DNA of 64,000 bases from Acidovorax sp. SUPP3334 (GCF_030159055.1 NZ_BQXQ01000019.1:30190-94189), one strand, 5' to 3'. Positions 37,468 to 46,789 are shown, counted from the stretch's first letter. Notes: a model not told the origin generated them from the sequence alone. Program-made: numbers and translations.

Positions 37468-37499
37468 ATGGGAGCGCAAATGAATGGGAGCGCAAATGA
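37468..37499 (+). repeat. Perfect 16-bp tandem duplication over a start-codon region
   Basis: ATGGGAGCGCAAATGA occurs twice in a row (37468-37483, 37484-37499). Each copy carries ATG codons and a GGGAG ribosome-binding-like motif. Because 16 is not a multiple of three, only the second copy is in frame with the DUF2325 gene. Confidence 0.9.
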
Positions 37500-38245
37500 C
37501 CGCCACTTTGCTGGAAGACCTCATCGAGGAGCACCGCGTCCTGCTGGACGGATATGGCCGCGCACAGGTCCGCTGCAGCCGCCTGCTGGCCTTGCAGGCC
37601 GCCGAAATCGAGCGGCTGCAGGCACAAGCCATCCGCCTGCGGGGGCGGGCCATCGTGGCGGAGACCGCTTTGGCTTTTGCGCGGGAGGCGCATGCCGAGA
37701 ACGCCGCCGCGCTTGCAATCCCAGGCGCCCTGCGGCGCCGCGCCATGGGCCGTCAGATCGAAGCGCTGGGGCAGCGCATTCAGGACCTGATGCGTGAGGT
37801 GCTGCATTGGCAATGGCGCGCGGTGCGGCCCGGTGCCCTGTCTCCGTTGCTGGCCGAAGGGCCGGGTGCCGGTTCTGGTGCCAAGGCGGGATCACCGCAG
37901 CCACCGACGAACCCGGCGGAGACGGCGGCGATGCGTTCGGTGGTGTGCATTGCCCCAAACGCTGACGGCAGCCTCGTCGCGCAGCCGGTGGGCGGTCGCC
38001 AGGCGGCCTTTGGGGGGGCTGAGAGCCCAGCGGTTTCGGCGGGCAGCGATGCCGCGCTCGAAGCCAGCCTGGTGGCTGCTGATTTCGTGATCTGCCAGAC
38101 CGGCTGCGTGGGCCACGACGATTACTGGCGCGTGCAGGACCATTGCAAGCGCACGGGCAAGCCCTGCGTGCTGGTCGATCAGCCCCAGGTGGTTCAGATC
38201 ATGCGGGGATTGGCCCAACCGCAGGATCGGTTGGTGCCGGAGTGA
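37496..38245 (+). CDS. DUF2325 domain protein
   Basis: The product is 249 residues from the ATG at 37496 (MTATLLEDL). The N-terminal half (about 1-110) is helical, with repeated charged heptad-like segments (RSRLLALQAAEIERLQAQAI in modified form). The C-terminal half (about 155-245) is a DUF2325 domain with ADFVICQTGCVGHDDYWRVQDHCK and KPCVLVDQPQVVQIM. Function of the family is unknown. A Fur-box-like site upstream suggests iron regulation. The start region lies in a 16-bp tandem repeat; an in-frame ATG at 37484 would add four residues. Confidence 0.75.
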   Translation: MTATLLEDLIEEHRVLLDGYGRAQVRCSRLLALQAAEIERLQAQAIRLRGRAIVAETALAFAREAHAENAAALAIPGALRRRAMGRQIEALGQRIQDLMREVLHWQWRAVRPGALSPLLAEGPGAGSGAKAGSPQPPTNPAETAAMRSVVCIAPNADGSLVAQPVGGRQAAFGGAESPAVSAGSDAALEASLVAADFVICQTGCVGHDDYWRVQDHCKRTGKPCVLVDQPQVVQIMRGLAQPQDRLVPE

Positions 38246-38324
38246 AGGTGCAGAAACCGGCACGGTGAACGGGAGTTCCATTGACCGTGCCGCGTCTCAA
38301 CTGCACCGCCATGCCGGGAGATTG

Positions 38325-38390
38325 ATTGCTATTAAAAGTGTAGCGATATCCCCTAGAGGAATATGCGCTGGAGCCACTTTTGTTCTAAAA
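38325..38390. repeat. Short interspersed repeat, copy A
   Basis: Begins ATTGCTATTAAAAGTGTAGC, then CCTAG and TGCGCTGGAGCC, followed by TTTTG. It aligns without gaps to 38540-38605 with roughly three quarters of positions identical. The pattern of TAGC boxes, CTAG and GCGCT-GAGCC resembles a dispersed intergenic repeat that I recall from Comamonadaceae genomes. Confidence 0.7.
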
Positions 38391-38539
38391 CCTATTGCGA
38401 CCGGTGTCCGCCAGTGCGATCACCACAGGCTGCGCGCGTCGCATCGATGGCCGGCGGCTGCCTGCGGGCGATCTCTCGCGCCGCAAGGGCGGCGGTCGCC
38501 CATGGAGCGCGGCCGCCGTCGACCTCGGCATTCGAGAGC

Positions 38540-38605
38540 ATTGCTATGCAATCGATAGCGGAACCCCCTAGTGAATCATGCGCTGGAGCCGTTTTTGACC
38601 CCAAG
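38540..38605. repeat. Short interspersed repeat, copy B
   Basis: Begins ATTGCTATGCAATCGATAGC, with CCTAG and ATGCGCTGGAGCC at the same offsets as copy A. It lies a few bases downstream of putA and may contribute to its mRNA 3' end. Confidence 0.7.
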
Positions 38606-38611
38606 CCTCTT

Positions 38612-41600
38612 TCAGGCCATCGTCATCAGGCTCGCATTGCCGCCGGCGGCTGCGGTGTTCACGCTCAACGCGCGTTCGATCACCAGCCGCTCCAGCGGCA
38701 CGGAGGTGGCGCCTTCCGGCAGCACGGTGATGCCCACGATCGGTCCCGGCCGTGCCGCCATCTGCTGGCACAGCGCCGCCAGCGCATCGTTGCTGCCTTG
38801 GTGCAGCACCGCGTCCAGTGCCACGCTCGGGCTGTGCCAGTCGTTCACCAGCGCGATGCGCGTCTGCACGCTGGCCGGCAACTGTGCATGCAGGCGCTGC
38901 GTCTCGGCTGCGGGCCACACTGCGGTGCCTCCGACGGCCAGCACGGCAGCCAGCTGGGTCAGGCGGTCTGCATCGCGGGTCGCCAGGCACAGGGTGCGAG
39001 CGCGGGGCGATAGGGTGTACTGGTTGCGCTCGCCGGTCGGCCCGGGCAGCGTGCAAACCAGGCCTGCCACGGCGGCATCGGCCAGGGCGGTGCACGTGGA
39101 CGCCAGAGCCGCTTGGCCCGCCCCCGGCGCCCAGTCGGTCAGCGCCTTCAGCGGGCCCTGCAACACCGTGCGCGCCGCCAGATCGGGTTCGGCAGCGGCG
39201 GTGCTGTCGATGGCCTTGCGTGCCGCTTCTGCCGGGTGCTGCGAGAGCAGGCGCAGCAGGTACAGCGGCCCGCCTGCCTTGGGGCCGGTGCCCGACAGCC
39301 CTTCGCCGCCGAAGGGCTGTACGCCCACGACCGCGCCGACCATGTTGCGGTTCACATAGACATTGCCGGCATGCGCGCGCCGAACGACGCGTTCCACCGT
39401 TTCATCGATGCGCGTGTGCAGGCCCTGCGTGAGGCCATAGCCGGTGGCGTTGATCTGGTCGAGCAGCGTGTCCAGCCCGTCGCTGGCATAGCGCACCACG
39501 TGCAGGACCGGACCGAACACCTCGCGCTTGAGCTCGCCGATGCTGGCCAGCTCGATCAATGTGGGGGCGACGAAGGTGCCGCGCGCCAGCACTTCGGCGT
39601 CCACTGCGGGCTGGAATACCGCCCGGCCGTTGGCCCGCAGCGTCGCGATGTGCTGTTTGATGCCGGCGCGGGCCTCGTCGTCGATCACCGGTCCCACATC
39701 CACCGCCAGCAGGGCGGGGTTGCCCACCGTCAGTTCGGCCATGGCGCCCTTGAGCATGGCGATCACGCGGTCCGCGGCATCGGTCTGCACGCACAGCACG
39801 CGCAGGGCGGAGCAGCGCTGGCCCGCGCTGTCGAAGGCCGAGGCCACCACGTCGCCGACGACCTGCTCCACCAGCGCGGAAGAGTCCACGATCATCGCGT
39901 TCTGCCCGCCCGTCTCGGCGATCAACGGAATAGGGCGGCCCTGGCCATCGAGCCGGCCGGCCACGGTGCGTTGAAGAATGCGGGCCACGTCGGTGGAGCC
40001 CGTGAACATCACGCCCATCACGCGTGCGTCGCCCACCAGCCGTGCGCCCACCGTCTCGCCGCGCCCCGGCAGCAGTTGCACGGCCCCTGGCGGAACGCCG
40101 GCCTCGTGCAGCAGGCGCACGGCTTCGGCGGCGATCAGCGGGGTTTGCTCGGCCGGCTTGGCCAGTACCGTATTGCCAGCCGCCAGTGCCGCGGCCACCT
40201 GGCCCAGGAAGATGGCGAGCGGGAAATTCCAGGGGCTGATGCACACCACCGGACCGAGCGGCCGGTGCGTGGCGTTGTCGAAATGCCCTTCGGTCTGCAC
40301 GGCGTAGTAGCGCAGAAAATCCACTGCCTCGCGCACTTCAGCGATGGCGTTGGCGCACGTTTTGCCCGCCTCGCGCATCAGCAGGCTCAGCAGCTGCGGC
40401 ATGCCGGCTTCGAGCAGTTGGGCGGTTCGCCGCAGCGCCGTGGCCCGGGCGCCAGGTTCGGTGGCGGCCCAGGCCGTCGCCGCATCGCAGGCTGCCTGCA
40501 GTGCGCAATCCACGTCGGCATCCGTCGCCTCTTGCACATGGCCCACCACGTCCGTGGGGTCTGCAGGGTTTCGCACGGCCTGCGTCGTGTCGGTCTCTGC
40601 CACCTCGCCATCGATGAGGGGTTCGGCTTGCCAGAACTGCCGTGCTTCGACCGCCAGGGCGATCGACAGATGGAACAGCACCGATTCGTTGGACAGGTCC
40701 AGGCCCGCCGAATTGGCGCGGCGTGCCCCGAACAGGTCCGCAGGCAGCGGAATGCGCGGATGGGGCAGGGCGGCGGCGCCCTCGTCCGCAGCGGCGGCGT
40801 CCACGGTGGCGACCGGGTCGCTGACGAGTGTTTCGAGCGTCAGCGTGGTGTCCGCCACGCGGTTCACGAACGAGGTATTGGCGCCGTTTTCCAGCAGCCG
40901 GCGCACCAGATAGGCCAGCAGGGTCTCGTGCGTGCCCACGGGGGCATAGATGCGGCAGGGGCGGCCCAGCTTGCCGGCCGACGGCGCGCCCACGACCTGT
41001 TCGTAGAGCGGCTCGCCCATGCCGTGCAGGCACTGGAACTCGTACTGCCCGGGTTGGTAATCCGGGCCGGCCAATTCGTAGATGGTGGCCAGCGTCTGCG
41101 CGTTGTGCGTGGCGAACTGGGGATACACCGCGTCGGTGGCGGCCAGCAGCTTGCGCGCGCAGGCGATGTAGGAAACATCGGTGTGTGCCTTGCGCGTATA
41201 GACCGGATAGTCGGCCAGTCCATCCAGCTGGGCACGCTTGATTTCGCTGTCCCAGTACGCACCCTTGACCAGGCGGATCATCAGGCGGTGGCCGGTGTTG
41301 CGGGCAATGTCGATCACCCAGTCGATCACGTGCGGACAGCGCTTTTGATACGCCTGGATCACGAAGCCGATGCCGTTCCACCCCGCGAGCGACGGCGCAC
41401 GGCACAGCCGCTCGAGCAGGTCCAGCGACAACTCCAGCCGGTCGGCCTCTTCGGCATCGATGTTCAGGCCGATGTCGTACTGGCGGGCCAACTCCACCAG
41501 TTGCAGCACCCGGGGGTAGAGCTCGTCCATCACGCGGGCATATTGCGCTCGGCTGTAGCGGGGGTGCAGGGCCGAGAGCTTGATCGAGATGCCAGGCCCT

Positions 41601-42376
41601 TCATACACGCCGCGTCCGGCGGATGCCCGGCCGATCGCATGGATCGCTTCCACGTAAGAGCGCAGATAGCGTGCGGCATCGTCCGCAGTGAGGGCGGCTT
41701 CGCCCAGCATGTCGTAGGAGTAGCGAAAGCCCTGCGACTCCATCGTTCGGGCGTTGGACAGCGCCTGTTCGATCATCTCGCCCGTGACGAACTGCTCGCC
41801 CATCATGCGCATCGCCATGTCCACGCCCTTGCGGATCAGCGGCTCCCCGCCTTTGGCCGTCAAGTGCCGCAGTGCGGAAGTCAGGCCCCGCTCGCTGTGC
41901 GTGGCCACGAGCTTGCCCGTCAGCAGCAGGCCCCACGTGGCGGCATTCACGAACAGCGAAGGGCTCTTGCCCAGGTGGGGCTCCCAATCGCCGGAACGAA
42001 TCTTGTCGCGGATCAGTGCATCACGCGTGGCGGCGTCGGGAATGCGCAGCAAGGCTTCGGCCAGACACATGAGCGCCACCCCTTCCTGCGAAGACAAGGC
42101 AAACTCCTGCAGCAACCCCTGCACGATGCCGGCGCGCCCTCCCGCACTCTTTCGGTGCCGAAGGGTGTCCGCCAGCCGCAGGGCCAGGGCCTGGATGCCT
42201 GTGGACACCCTGGCCGGCAGCCGCGCCAGGTCCAGCAGTGGCGCCAGCGCCTCGGGCTCCGGCTGCCGGTACGCATGGGTGATCGCATGGCGCAGCGGGT
42301 GGATGTCCTGAGCGCGTGGCGCAAAAGGGGCGGCGTTCGTTGCGGGAGCGGCAGCAGAGTCGGCGGTGAGGGGCAT
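38612..42376 (-). CDS. putA: Bifunctional proline dehydrogenase / L-glutamate gamma-semialdehyde dehydrogenase PutA
   Basis: The product is 1254 residues. The FAD-dependent proline dehydrogenase domain (about 100-500) ends with LVRRLLENGANTSFVNR, the proline-binding motif. The aldehyde dehydrogenase domain (about 570-1030) has GPVVCISPWNFPLAIFLGQ, IAETGGQNAMIVDSS and the catalytic AGQRCSALRVL. A C-terminal domain of about 200 residues follows, as in long type PutAs. There is no ribbon-helix-helix DNA-binding domain at the N-terminus, so it should not act as its own repressor. The divergent Lrp gene is the probable regulator. The ATG at 42376 (MPLTADSA) is preferred over one 20 codons upstream. 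Confidence 0.96.
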   Translation of the reverse strand: MPLTADSAAAPATNAAPFAPRAQDIHPLRHAITHAYRQPEPEALAPLLDLARLPARVSTGIQALALRLADTLRHRKSAGGRAGIVQGLLQEFALSSQEGVALMCLAEALLRIPDAATRDALIRDKIRSGDWEPHLGKSPSLFVNAATWGLLLTGKLVATHSERGLTSALRHLTAKGGEPLIRKGVDMAMRMMGEQFVTGEMIEQALSNARTMESQGFRYSYDMLGEAALTADDAARYLRSYVEAIHAIGRASAGRGVYEGPGISIKLSALHPRYSRAQYARVMDELYPRVLQLVELARQYDIGLNIDAEEADRLELSLDLLERLCRAPSLAGWNGIGFVIQAYQKRCPHVIDWVIDIARNTGHRLMIRLVKGAYWDSEIKRAQLDGLADYPVYTRKAHTDVSYIACARKLLAATDAVYPQFATHNAQTLATIYELAGPDYQPGQYEFQCLHGMGEPLYEQVVGAPSAGKLGRPCRIYAPVGTHETLLAYLVRRLLENGANTSFVNRVADTTLTLETLVSDPVATVDAAAADEGAAALPHPRIPLPADLFGARRANSAGLDLSNESVLFHLSIALAVEARQFWQAEPLIDGEVAETDTTQAVRNPADPTDVVGHVQEATDADVDCALQAACDAATAWAATEPGARATALRRTAQLLEAGMPQLLSLLMREAGKTCANAIAEVREAVDFLRYYAVQTEGHFDNATHRPLGPVVCISPWNFPLAIFLGQVAAALAAGNTVLAKPAEQTPLIAAEAVRLLHEAGVPPGAVQLLPGRGETVGARLVGDARVMGVMFTGSTDVARILQRTVAGRLDGQGRPIPLIAETGGQNAMIVDSSALVEQVVGDVVASAFDSAGQRCSALRVLCVQTDAADRVIAMLKGAMAELTVGNPALLAVDVGPVIDDEARAGIKQHIATLRANGRAVFQPAVDAEVLARGTFVAPTLIELASIGELKREVFGPVLHVVRYASDGLDTLLDQINATGYGLTQGLHTRIDETVERVVRRAHAGNVYVNRNMVGAVVGVQPFGGEGLSGTGPKAGGPLYLLRLLSQHPAEAARKAIDSTAAAEPDLAARTVLQGPLKALTDWAPGAGQAALASTCTALADAAVAGLVCTLPGPTGERNQYTLSPRARTLCLATRDADRLTQLAAVLAVGGTAVWPAAETQRLHAQLPASVQTRIALVNDWHSPSVALDAVLHQGSNDALAALCQQMAARPGPIVGITVLPEGATSVPLERLVIERALSVNTAAAGGNASLMTMA

Positions 42377-42485
42377 GGCGGTGTAGAAAGACAAGACCAG
42401 CAGCGCTGGAGACCTGACTATCATGCAAGCGATCAATCTGAATTTCTTTCCAAAAAAAGCCAGTTAGCAGAATAAAAAACTAACA

Positions 42486-42962
42486 ATGCAGGACTCAGAA
42501 CCCAATTTGGATCGCATCGACCGCCGCATCCTGCAGACGCTCCAGGAAGACGGCCGCATCGCCAACCTGAAACTGGCCGAGCGGGTCGAGCTGTCTCCCA
42601 CTGCGGTACTGTCGCGGGTGCAGCGGCTGACCCGCGATGGATACATCCTGGGCTACGAGGCGCGGCTCAATCCGCTCAAGCTCGGCGCGGGCCTGCTCGT
42701 TTTCGTCGAGGTGCTGCTGGACCGCACGACGCCCAACGTGTTCGATCAATTCAAGGCGGCCGTGCAGGTGTACCCGGAGATCCTCGAGTGCCACATGGTG
42801 GCCGGTGGATTCGACTACCTGCTCAAGACCCGGTCGGCTGATATGAGGGCCTACCGGGAATTCGCCGGGCACGTGCTGTGGCAACTGCCCGGTGTGCGCG
42901 AGACGCGCACCTATGCGGTGATGGAAGAAGTCAAGCATTCCACCCACCTGCATCTCGGGTGA
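42486..42962 (+). CDS. Lrp/AsnC family regulator, probable PutR-like activator of putA
   Basis: The product is 158 residues. The N-terminal helix-turn-helix (about 8-60) shows LDRIDRRILQTLQEDGRI, NLKLAERVELSPTAVLSRV and RDGYILGYEARLN. The C-terminal ligand-sensing domain (about 70-150) has LECHMVAGGFDYLLKTRSADM and YAVMEEVKHSTHL. It is divergent from putA with 109 bp between the starts. This is the arrangement of Lrp-type proline-responsive putA activators in alpha- and betaproteobacteria. Proline as effector is inferred from context. Confidence 0.9.
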   Translation: MQDSEPNLDRIDRRILQTLQEDGRIANLKLAERVELSPTAVLSRVQRLTRDGYILGYEARLNPLKLGAGLLVFVEVLLDRTTPNVFDQFKAAVQVYPEILECHMVAGGFDYLLKTRSADMRAYREFAGHVLWQLPGVRETRTYAVMEEVKHSTHLHLG

Positions 42963-43084
42963 CAAGACGCCTGCCTTGCGGTGGCTTGCAGGCATCGGCA
43001 TTGTCCGATGCGCCATCGGCACGGAACTCCGCAATAATCGGCGCCATTCATCTGCGTGAACGCATCCAAGAAGGGTCTCCCACC

Positions 43085-43399
43085 ATGCCAGCCATCCGCT
43101 ATGCTGCCGCCGCGCTTTTGGCCGGCTTCTTCTCCCAGGGCGCCTCCGCCGCCTGCTACCTGGTCTATAGCGCCGACCAGCAGATCATCTACCGCTCGCA
43201 GCGGCCGCCGGTGGACCTTGCCCGCCAGGTGCATGAGACCCTGCCACGCACCGTGCCAGGCGGCACGCTGGTCTTCTCGCTGGACAATTACGGCTGTGAG
43301 CTGGAGATCAACCGCCTGCCGGCATCGGCCTCCATGGCGGGAACGTCTGCGCAGCCGGCTCGCATGACACCGCGCCGCGCACGCGCCGACCGCAGCTGA
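43085..43399 (+). CDS. Small exported protein of unknown function
   Basis: The product is 104 residues. A signal peptide (MPAIRYAAAALLAGFFSQGASA) leaves a mature part with two cysteines (ACYLVYS and YGCELEINR), which could form a disulfide. YRSQRPPVDLARQVHETLP resembles the segment found in short periplasmic proteins of Comamonadaceae. No named domain was recognised. The tail is basic. The ATG at 43085 begins the signal peptide. It lies between the Lrp gene and rlmD on the same strand. Confidence 0.7.
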   Translation: MPAIRYAAAALLAGFFSQGASAACYLVYSADQQIIYRSQRPPVDLARQVHETLPRTVPGGTLVFSLDNYGCELEINRLPASASMAGTSAQPARMTPRRARADRS

Positions 43400-43444
43400 G
43401 GCAGGCCTTGCCAGAAGGCGGTTGCGGCCTGAGACAATCGGGGA

Positions 43445-44884
43445 ATGAGCGACCCCACAGAACCACAGATCCCCACGAACGAACTGCCTGAAGGCTGGCT
43501 GGAAATCACGTCCATGGACATGGACGCGCAAGGCGTGGCCCGCAAGCCCGATGGCAAGGTCGTCTTCATCGATGGCGCGCTCCCCCTGGAACTCGTCACC
43601 GCCAACACCCACCGCAAAAAGAACAATTGGGAGCAGGCCAGCCTGACGGCGATCCACCGTGAATCGTCTCAGCGCGTGCGACCCGGCTGCCCGCATTTCG
43701 GATTGCATGGAGGAGCCTGCGGTGGCTGCAAGATGCAGCATCTGCACGTCGCAGCGCAGGTCGCGGTCAAGCAGCGGGTGCTGGAAGACAACCTCTGGCA
43801 CCTGGGCAAGGTCAAGGCCGAGACCATCATGCGCCCGATCGAAGGGCCGGCCTGGGGCTATCGCTACCGTGCGCGCCTGTCGGTCCGCTACGTGATCAAG
43901 AAGGGCCAGGTGCTCGTCGGCTTTCACGAACGCAAGAGCCGCTATGTGGCAGACATGGAAGTGTGCCCGGTGCTCCCGCCCCATGTGAGCGCCATGCTCG
44001 TGCCGCTGCGCAACCTGATTTCGTCCATGGAGGCGCGCGACACCTGTCCGCAGATCGAACTGGCCTGCGGCGACGACGTTACAGCGCTGGTGCTGCGGCA
44101 CCTGGAACCGCTGAGCACCGGCGACCTGGCCAAGCTGCGGGCCTTTGCCTTGGAGCAGAACGTGCAATGGTGGCTGCAGCCCAAAGGGCCGGACACCGTG
44201 CAATTGCTCGATTCCGGGGGGGAGCAACTGTCCTATGCCCTGCCTGACTTCGGCATCACCATGCCGTTTCGTCCGACCGATTTCACGCAGGTAAATCCCC
44301 ACATCAACCGCGTGCTGGTGTCACGTGCCCTGCGTCTGCTGGATGCACGTCAGCACGAGCGGGTGATCGACTGGTTCTGCGGCCTGGGCAATTTCACCCT
44401 GCCCATCGCGACGCAAGCACGCGAAGTCCTGGGCATCGAGGGCAGCGAGGCGCTGGTGGCGCGCTCGCGGGAGAACTACCAACTCAACCAGTCTCGTTCG
44501 ATGGGCGGAAAAGCGTTGGCGGCGACGGACTTCGTTGCCAGAAATCTGTTCGACATGACGCCGGAGATGCTGGTGGCCGACGGGGTTGCGGACAAGTGGC
44601 TGGTCGATCCTCCGAGGGAAGGGGCCTTTGCTTTGACGAAGGCGCTGGCCGATATTCACCAAGCCCGCACCGGTGCCGAAGAGGCGCCCGCGCTGCCTGC
44701 CGGGGCGCAAGACTGGGTGCCTCCACAGCGCATCGTGTATGTGAGCTGCAACCCCGCCACGCTGGCCCGTGATGCCGGGCTGCTGGTGCATCAGGCGGGT
44801 TACCGCTGCGTGGCAGCAGGCGTGGTCAACATGTTCCCGCACACGGCGCACGTCGAGAGCATGGCGGTGTTCGAGCGGGCTTAA
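43445..44884 (+). CDS. rlmD: 23S rRNA (uracil-1939-C5)-methyltransferase RlmD
   Basis: The product is 479 residues. The N-terminal TRAM-like region has [16 protein letters not shown]. An iron-sulfur cysteine cluster ([20 protein letters not shown] and a later cysteine in MEVCPVL) is typical of RlmD. The Rossmann methyltransferase part has [16 protein letters not shown] and the catalytic [12 protein letters not shown]. It methylates U1939 of 23S rRNA. TrmA/RlmC relatives lack the full cluster or are shorter. Confidence 0.93.
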   Translation: MSDPTEPQIPTNELPEGWLEITSMDMDAQGVARKPDGKVVFIDGALPLELVTANTHRKKNNWEQASLTAIHRESSQRVRPGCPHFGLHGGACGGCKMQHLHVAAQVAVKQRVLEDNLWHLGKVKAETIMRPIEGPAWGYRYRARLSVRYVIKKGQVLVGFHERKSRYVADMEVCPVLPPHVSAMLVPLRNLISSMEARDTCPQIELACGDDVTALVLRHLEPLSTGDLAKLRAFALEQNVQWWLQPKGPDTVQLLDSGGEQLSYALPDFGITMPFRPTDFTQVNPHINRVLVSRALRLLDARQHERVIDWFCGLGNFTLPIATQAREVLGIEGSEALVARSRENYQLNQSRSMGGKALAATDFVARNLFDMTPEMLVADGVADKWLVDPPREGAFALTKALADIHQARTGAEEAPALPAGAQDWVPPQRIVYVSCNPATLARDAGLLVHQAGYRCVAAGVVNMFPHTAHVESMAVFERA

Positions 44885-44893
44885 AGACTGGAA

Positions 44894-44915
44894 ATGCCGC
44901 TCGGTCGGGCGGCAT
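44894..44915. terminator. Hairpin between the convergent rlmD and lipoprotein genes
   Basis: ATGCCGC pairs with GCGGCAT around an 8-nt loop, directly after the rlmD stop and just before the convergent gene's stop. There is no long T-run on either side, so it may be a weak shared terminator. Confidence 0.4.
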
Positions 44916-44933
44916 CGACCAATTCAAACCCGA

Positions 44934-45311
44934 TCAGCTGCGATTGCGGGTGCCGGCGCCTGCTTCGCTGGCCTCGCCCGCGTCGCCGGAGCGGTTTGCG
45001 CGCTCTGGTTTGGTTTCCAATTTGCCGAGCACGGAAGGAGCGCCTTCCAGCTTGTTGTCGCGCATGTATTGGTCCATGTCCTTCCAGCCGGCGAAGACGG
45101 ACGCCTTTGCGGCTTTGGGGTTCAGCGTGAAGCAATCTTCCAGGCCGCGCAACGCATGCCGGCAGGCCCCGCCGATGGCTTTGGCTTCGGCTTCCTTTTG
45201 CACCGCGCGGGGGTCTGGCCCCAGGCCTGGAATTTCGCAGCCCGACAAAAGCAGCAAAACGAGCAGGGCAGCGCAACGCGTGCGGGAGATGGGCGCTGGT
45301 AAGTAAGCCAT
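44934..45311 (-). CDS. Small putative lipoprotein
   Basis: The product is 125 residues. Lipobox LLLLSGCEIPG gives a lipidated cysteine at about residue 25. The mature part contains GACRHALRGLEDCFTLNPKA, with a conserved-looking cysteine pair, and ASVFAGWKDMDQYMRDNKLEG. No named family was recognised. The tail is rich in charged and small residues. It converges on rlmD. Confidence 0.7.
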   Translation of the reverse strand: MAYLPAPISRTRCAALLVLLLLSGCEIPGLGPDPRAVQKEAEAKAIGGACRHALRGLEDCFTLNPKAAKASVFAGWKDMDQYMRDNKLEGAPSVLGKLETKPERANRSGDAGEASEAGAGTRNRS

Positions 45312-45412
45312 GTTCCTTGATTATCGGCACGGGGCCTGAAGGATTGAGGGCCCACTGCTGATTCAGGCAGAAATTAATTCGCGGAAGCTGTCAAAAAACT
45401 TCCGCACCATTG

Positions 45413-45439
45413 AAAAAGGCCTCTTTCGAGGCCTTTTTC
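45413..45439. terminator. Bidirectional Rho-independent terminator
   Basis: A perfect 11-bp stem, AAAAAGGCCTC and GAGGCCTTTTT, surrounds a TTTC loop. It lies 35 bp beyond the Bax-inhibitor-1 gene stop on the minus strand and has T-runs in both orientations. Confidence 0.88.
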
Positions 45440-45473
45440 GGAGAAAACCCATCAGTGCCGTGGCACCGCAAAA

Positions 45474-46166
45474 TCAGTCGCGCTCACCGCCCACGATGCC
45501 CAGCAAGGCCAGCAGGCTCTGGAACACATTGAACACGTCCAGGTACAGGGCCAGCGTAGCGCTGATGTAGTTGGTCTCGCCGCCGTCCAGAATCTGCTTG
45601 AGGTCGTACAGCATATAGGCGCTGAAAATACCGATGGCCGCGACCGAGATGGCCATCATGCCGGCGGAAGAGCCCACGAACACATTGATGATCGCGCCCA
45701 CCATGAGCACCATGGCGCCGACGAACAGCCATTTGCCCATGCCCGACAGATCACGCTTGATCACGCTGGCCAGGGTCGCCATCACGAAGAACACGCCCGC
45801 GGTGCCTGCGAACGCCGTCATGATCAGTTCGGTGCCGTTCTTGAAGCCCAGCACCATGCCAATCAGGCGGGACAGCATCAGCCCCATGAAGAAGGTGAAA
45901 GCCAGCAGCACGGGCACGCCTGCCGCAGAGCGCTTGGTCTTTTCGATGGCGAACATGAAGGCGAAGGCGCCACCGAGAAAAACGATCAGCCCGACGCCGC
46001 CACGCAGCGACTGGGTGATGCCCGTTGCGACGCCCACCCAAGCGCCCAGCACCGTGGGCAGCATGCTCAGCGCGAGCAGCCAATAGGTGTTGCGCAGCAC
46101 CCTCTGCCGCTCTTCTTGCGAGACTCCATATCCCGCAGAGCCCAGGGTGGTGACTTGGTCGTTCAT
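45474..46166 (-). CDS. Bax inhibitor-1/YccA family membrane protein
   Basis: The product is 230 residues with about seven hydrophobic segments from about residue 24 onward. Typical features are VLRNTYWLLALSMLPTVLGAW, FAFMFAIEKTKRSAAG, NVFVGSSAGMMAISVAAIGIFSAYMLYDLKQI and the C-terminal YLDVFNVFQSLLALLG. The family includes YccA, a modulator of FtsH, and channel-like BsYetJ. Its precise job here is not known. A perfect hairpin terminator follows. Confidence 0.92.
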   Translation of the reverse strand: MNDQVTTLGSAGYGVSQEERQRVLRNTYWLLALSMLPTVLGAWVGVATGITQSLRGGVGLIVFLGGAFAFMFAIEKTKRSAAGVPVLLAFTFFMGLMLSRLIGMVLGFKNGTELIMTAFAGTAGVFFVMATLASVIKRDLSGMGKWLFVGAMVLMVGAIINVFVGSSAGMMAISVAAIGIFSAYMLYDLKQILDGGETNYISATLALYLDVFNVFQSLLALLGIVGGERD

Positions 46167-46381
46167 CTTCTATCTCCTTTGAGGCCTGCACAGCGCAGGC
46201 CAACAAATTCTAGGTGGTGACGATGCAAGCGGTTTCAAATACCCTCTTTTGATCCCGTACTTTTAAGGATGGAATCTTTTGCCTGATGCCAGCAGGGTCT
46301 TGCCAGGGCCAGCCGGTATGCTTGACCCTACCACGGGCCACCGGCCCCTGTTTCTTTAAACTGCACTGGACCGCACACGCC

Positions 46382-46789
46382 ATGAAAAACAAACTCGAAC
46401 TCGAAGCCGCCGACGTCAAGAAGATCGCTGTTGCTGCCGAGGCTGAAGCCCTCAAAAACCAGTGGCCGGTGACCATCGCCATTGTCGATGACGGCGGCCA
46501 TCTGCTGTTTCTGCAGCGCCTTGATGGAGCAGCCGCTGTTTCGTCCCACATCGCGCCGGGAAAAGCCCGCACCGCCGCACTGGGGCGCCGCGAAAGCAAG
46601 GTGTATGAAGACATCGTCAACGGAGGCCGTACGGCCTTCCTCAGCGCGCCCTTCATCGACGGACTGCTGGAAGGCGGTGTACCGATCATGAAAGACGGGC
46701 AATGCCTCGGCGCAGTGGGGGTTAGCGGCGTAAAGTCAACCGAGGATGCACAGATCGCCAAGGCCGGCATCGCGGCGCTGGGTCTTTGA
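46382..46789 (+). CDS. GlcG/HbpS-type heme-binding-like protein
   Basis: The product is 135 residues of the DUF336 fold. Motifs are KKIAVAAEAEALKNQWPVTIAIVDDGGHLL, SSHIAPGKARTAALGRRES and GGVPIMKDGQCLGAVGVSGV. The family includes GlcG of glycolate loci and the heme-degrading HbpS. The ATG at 46382 is preceded by a run of purine-poor sequence, so the ribosome binding site is weak. The nearby hemP, tonB and bfd genes would fit a heme connection, but this is context only. An IS4 remnant lies directly downstream. Confidence 0.8.
   Translation: MKNKLELEAADVKKIAVAAEAEALKNQWPVTIAIVDDGGHLLFLQRLDGAAAVSSHIAPGKARTAALGRRESKVYEDIVNGGRTAFLSAPFIDGLLEGGVPIMKDGQCLGAVGVSGVKSTEDAQIAKAGIAALGL

Larger units (their letters stand above)
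38246..38611. other. Intergenic region with two copies of a short repeat
   Basis: No gene is supportable between the DUF2325 gene and the convergent putA. The region holds two direct copies of a roughly 66-bp repeat, annotated separately. The second copy ends a few bases from the putA stop. Confidence 0.6.

Noticed and set aside
39113..42475. Long plus-strand open frame opposite putA
   Set aside because: It is the complementary frame of a clearly conserved PutA; no domain or ribosome binding site supports it.
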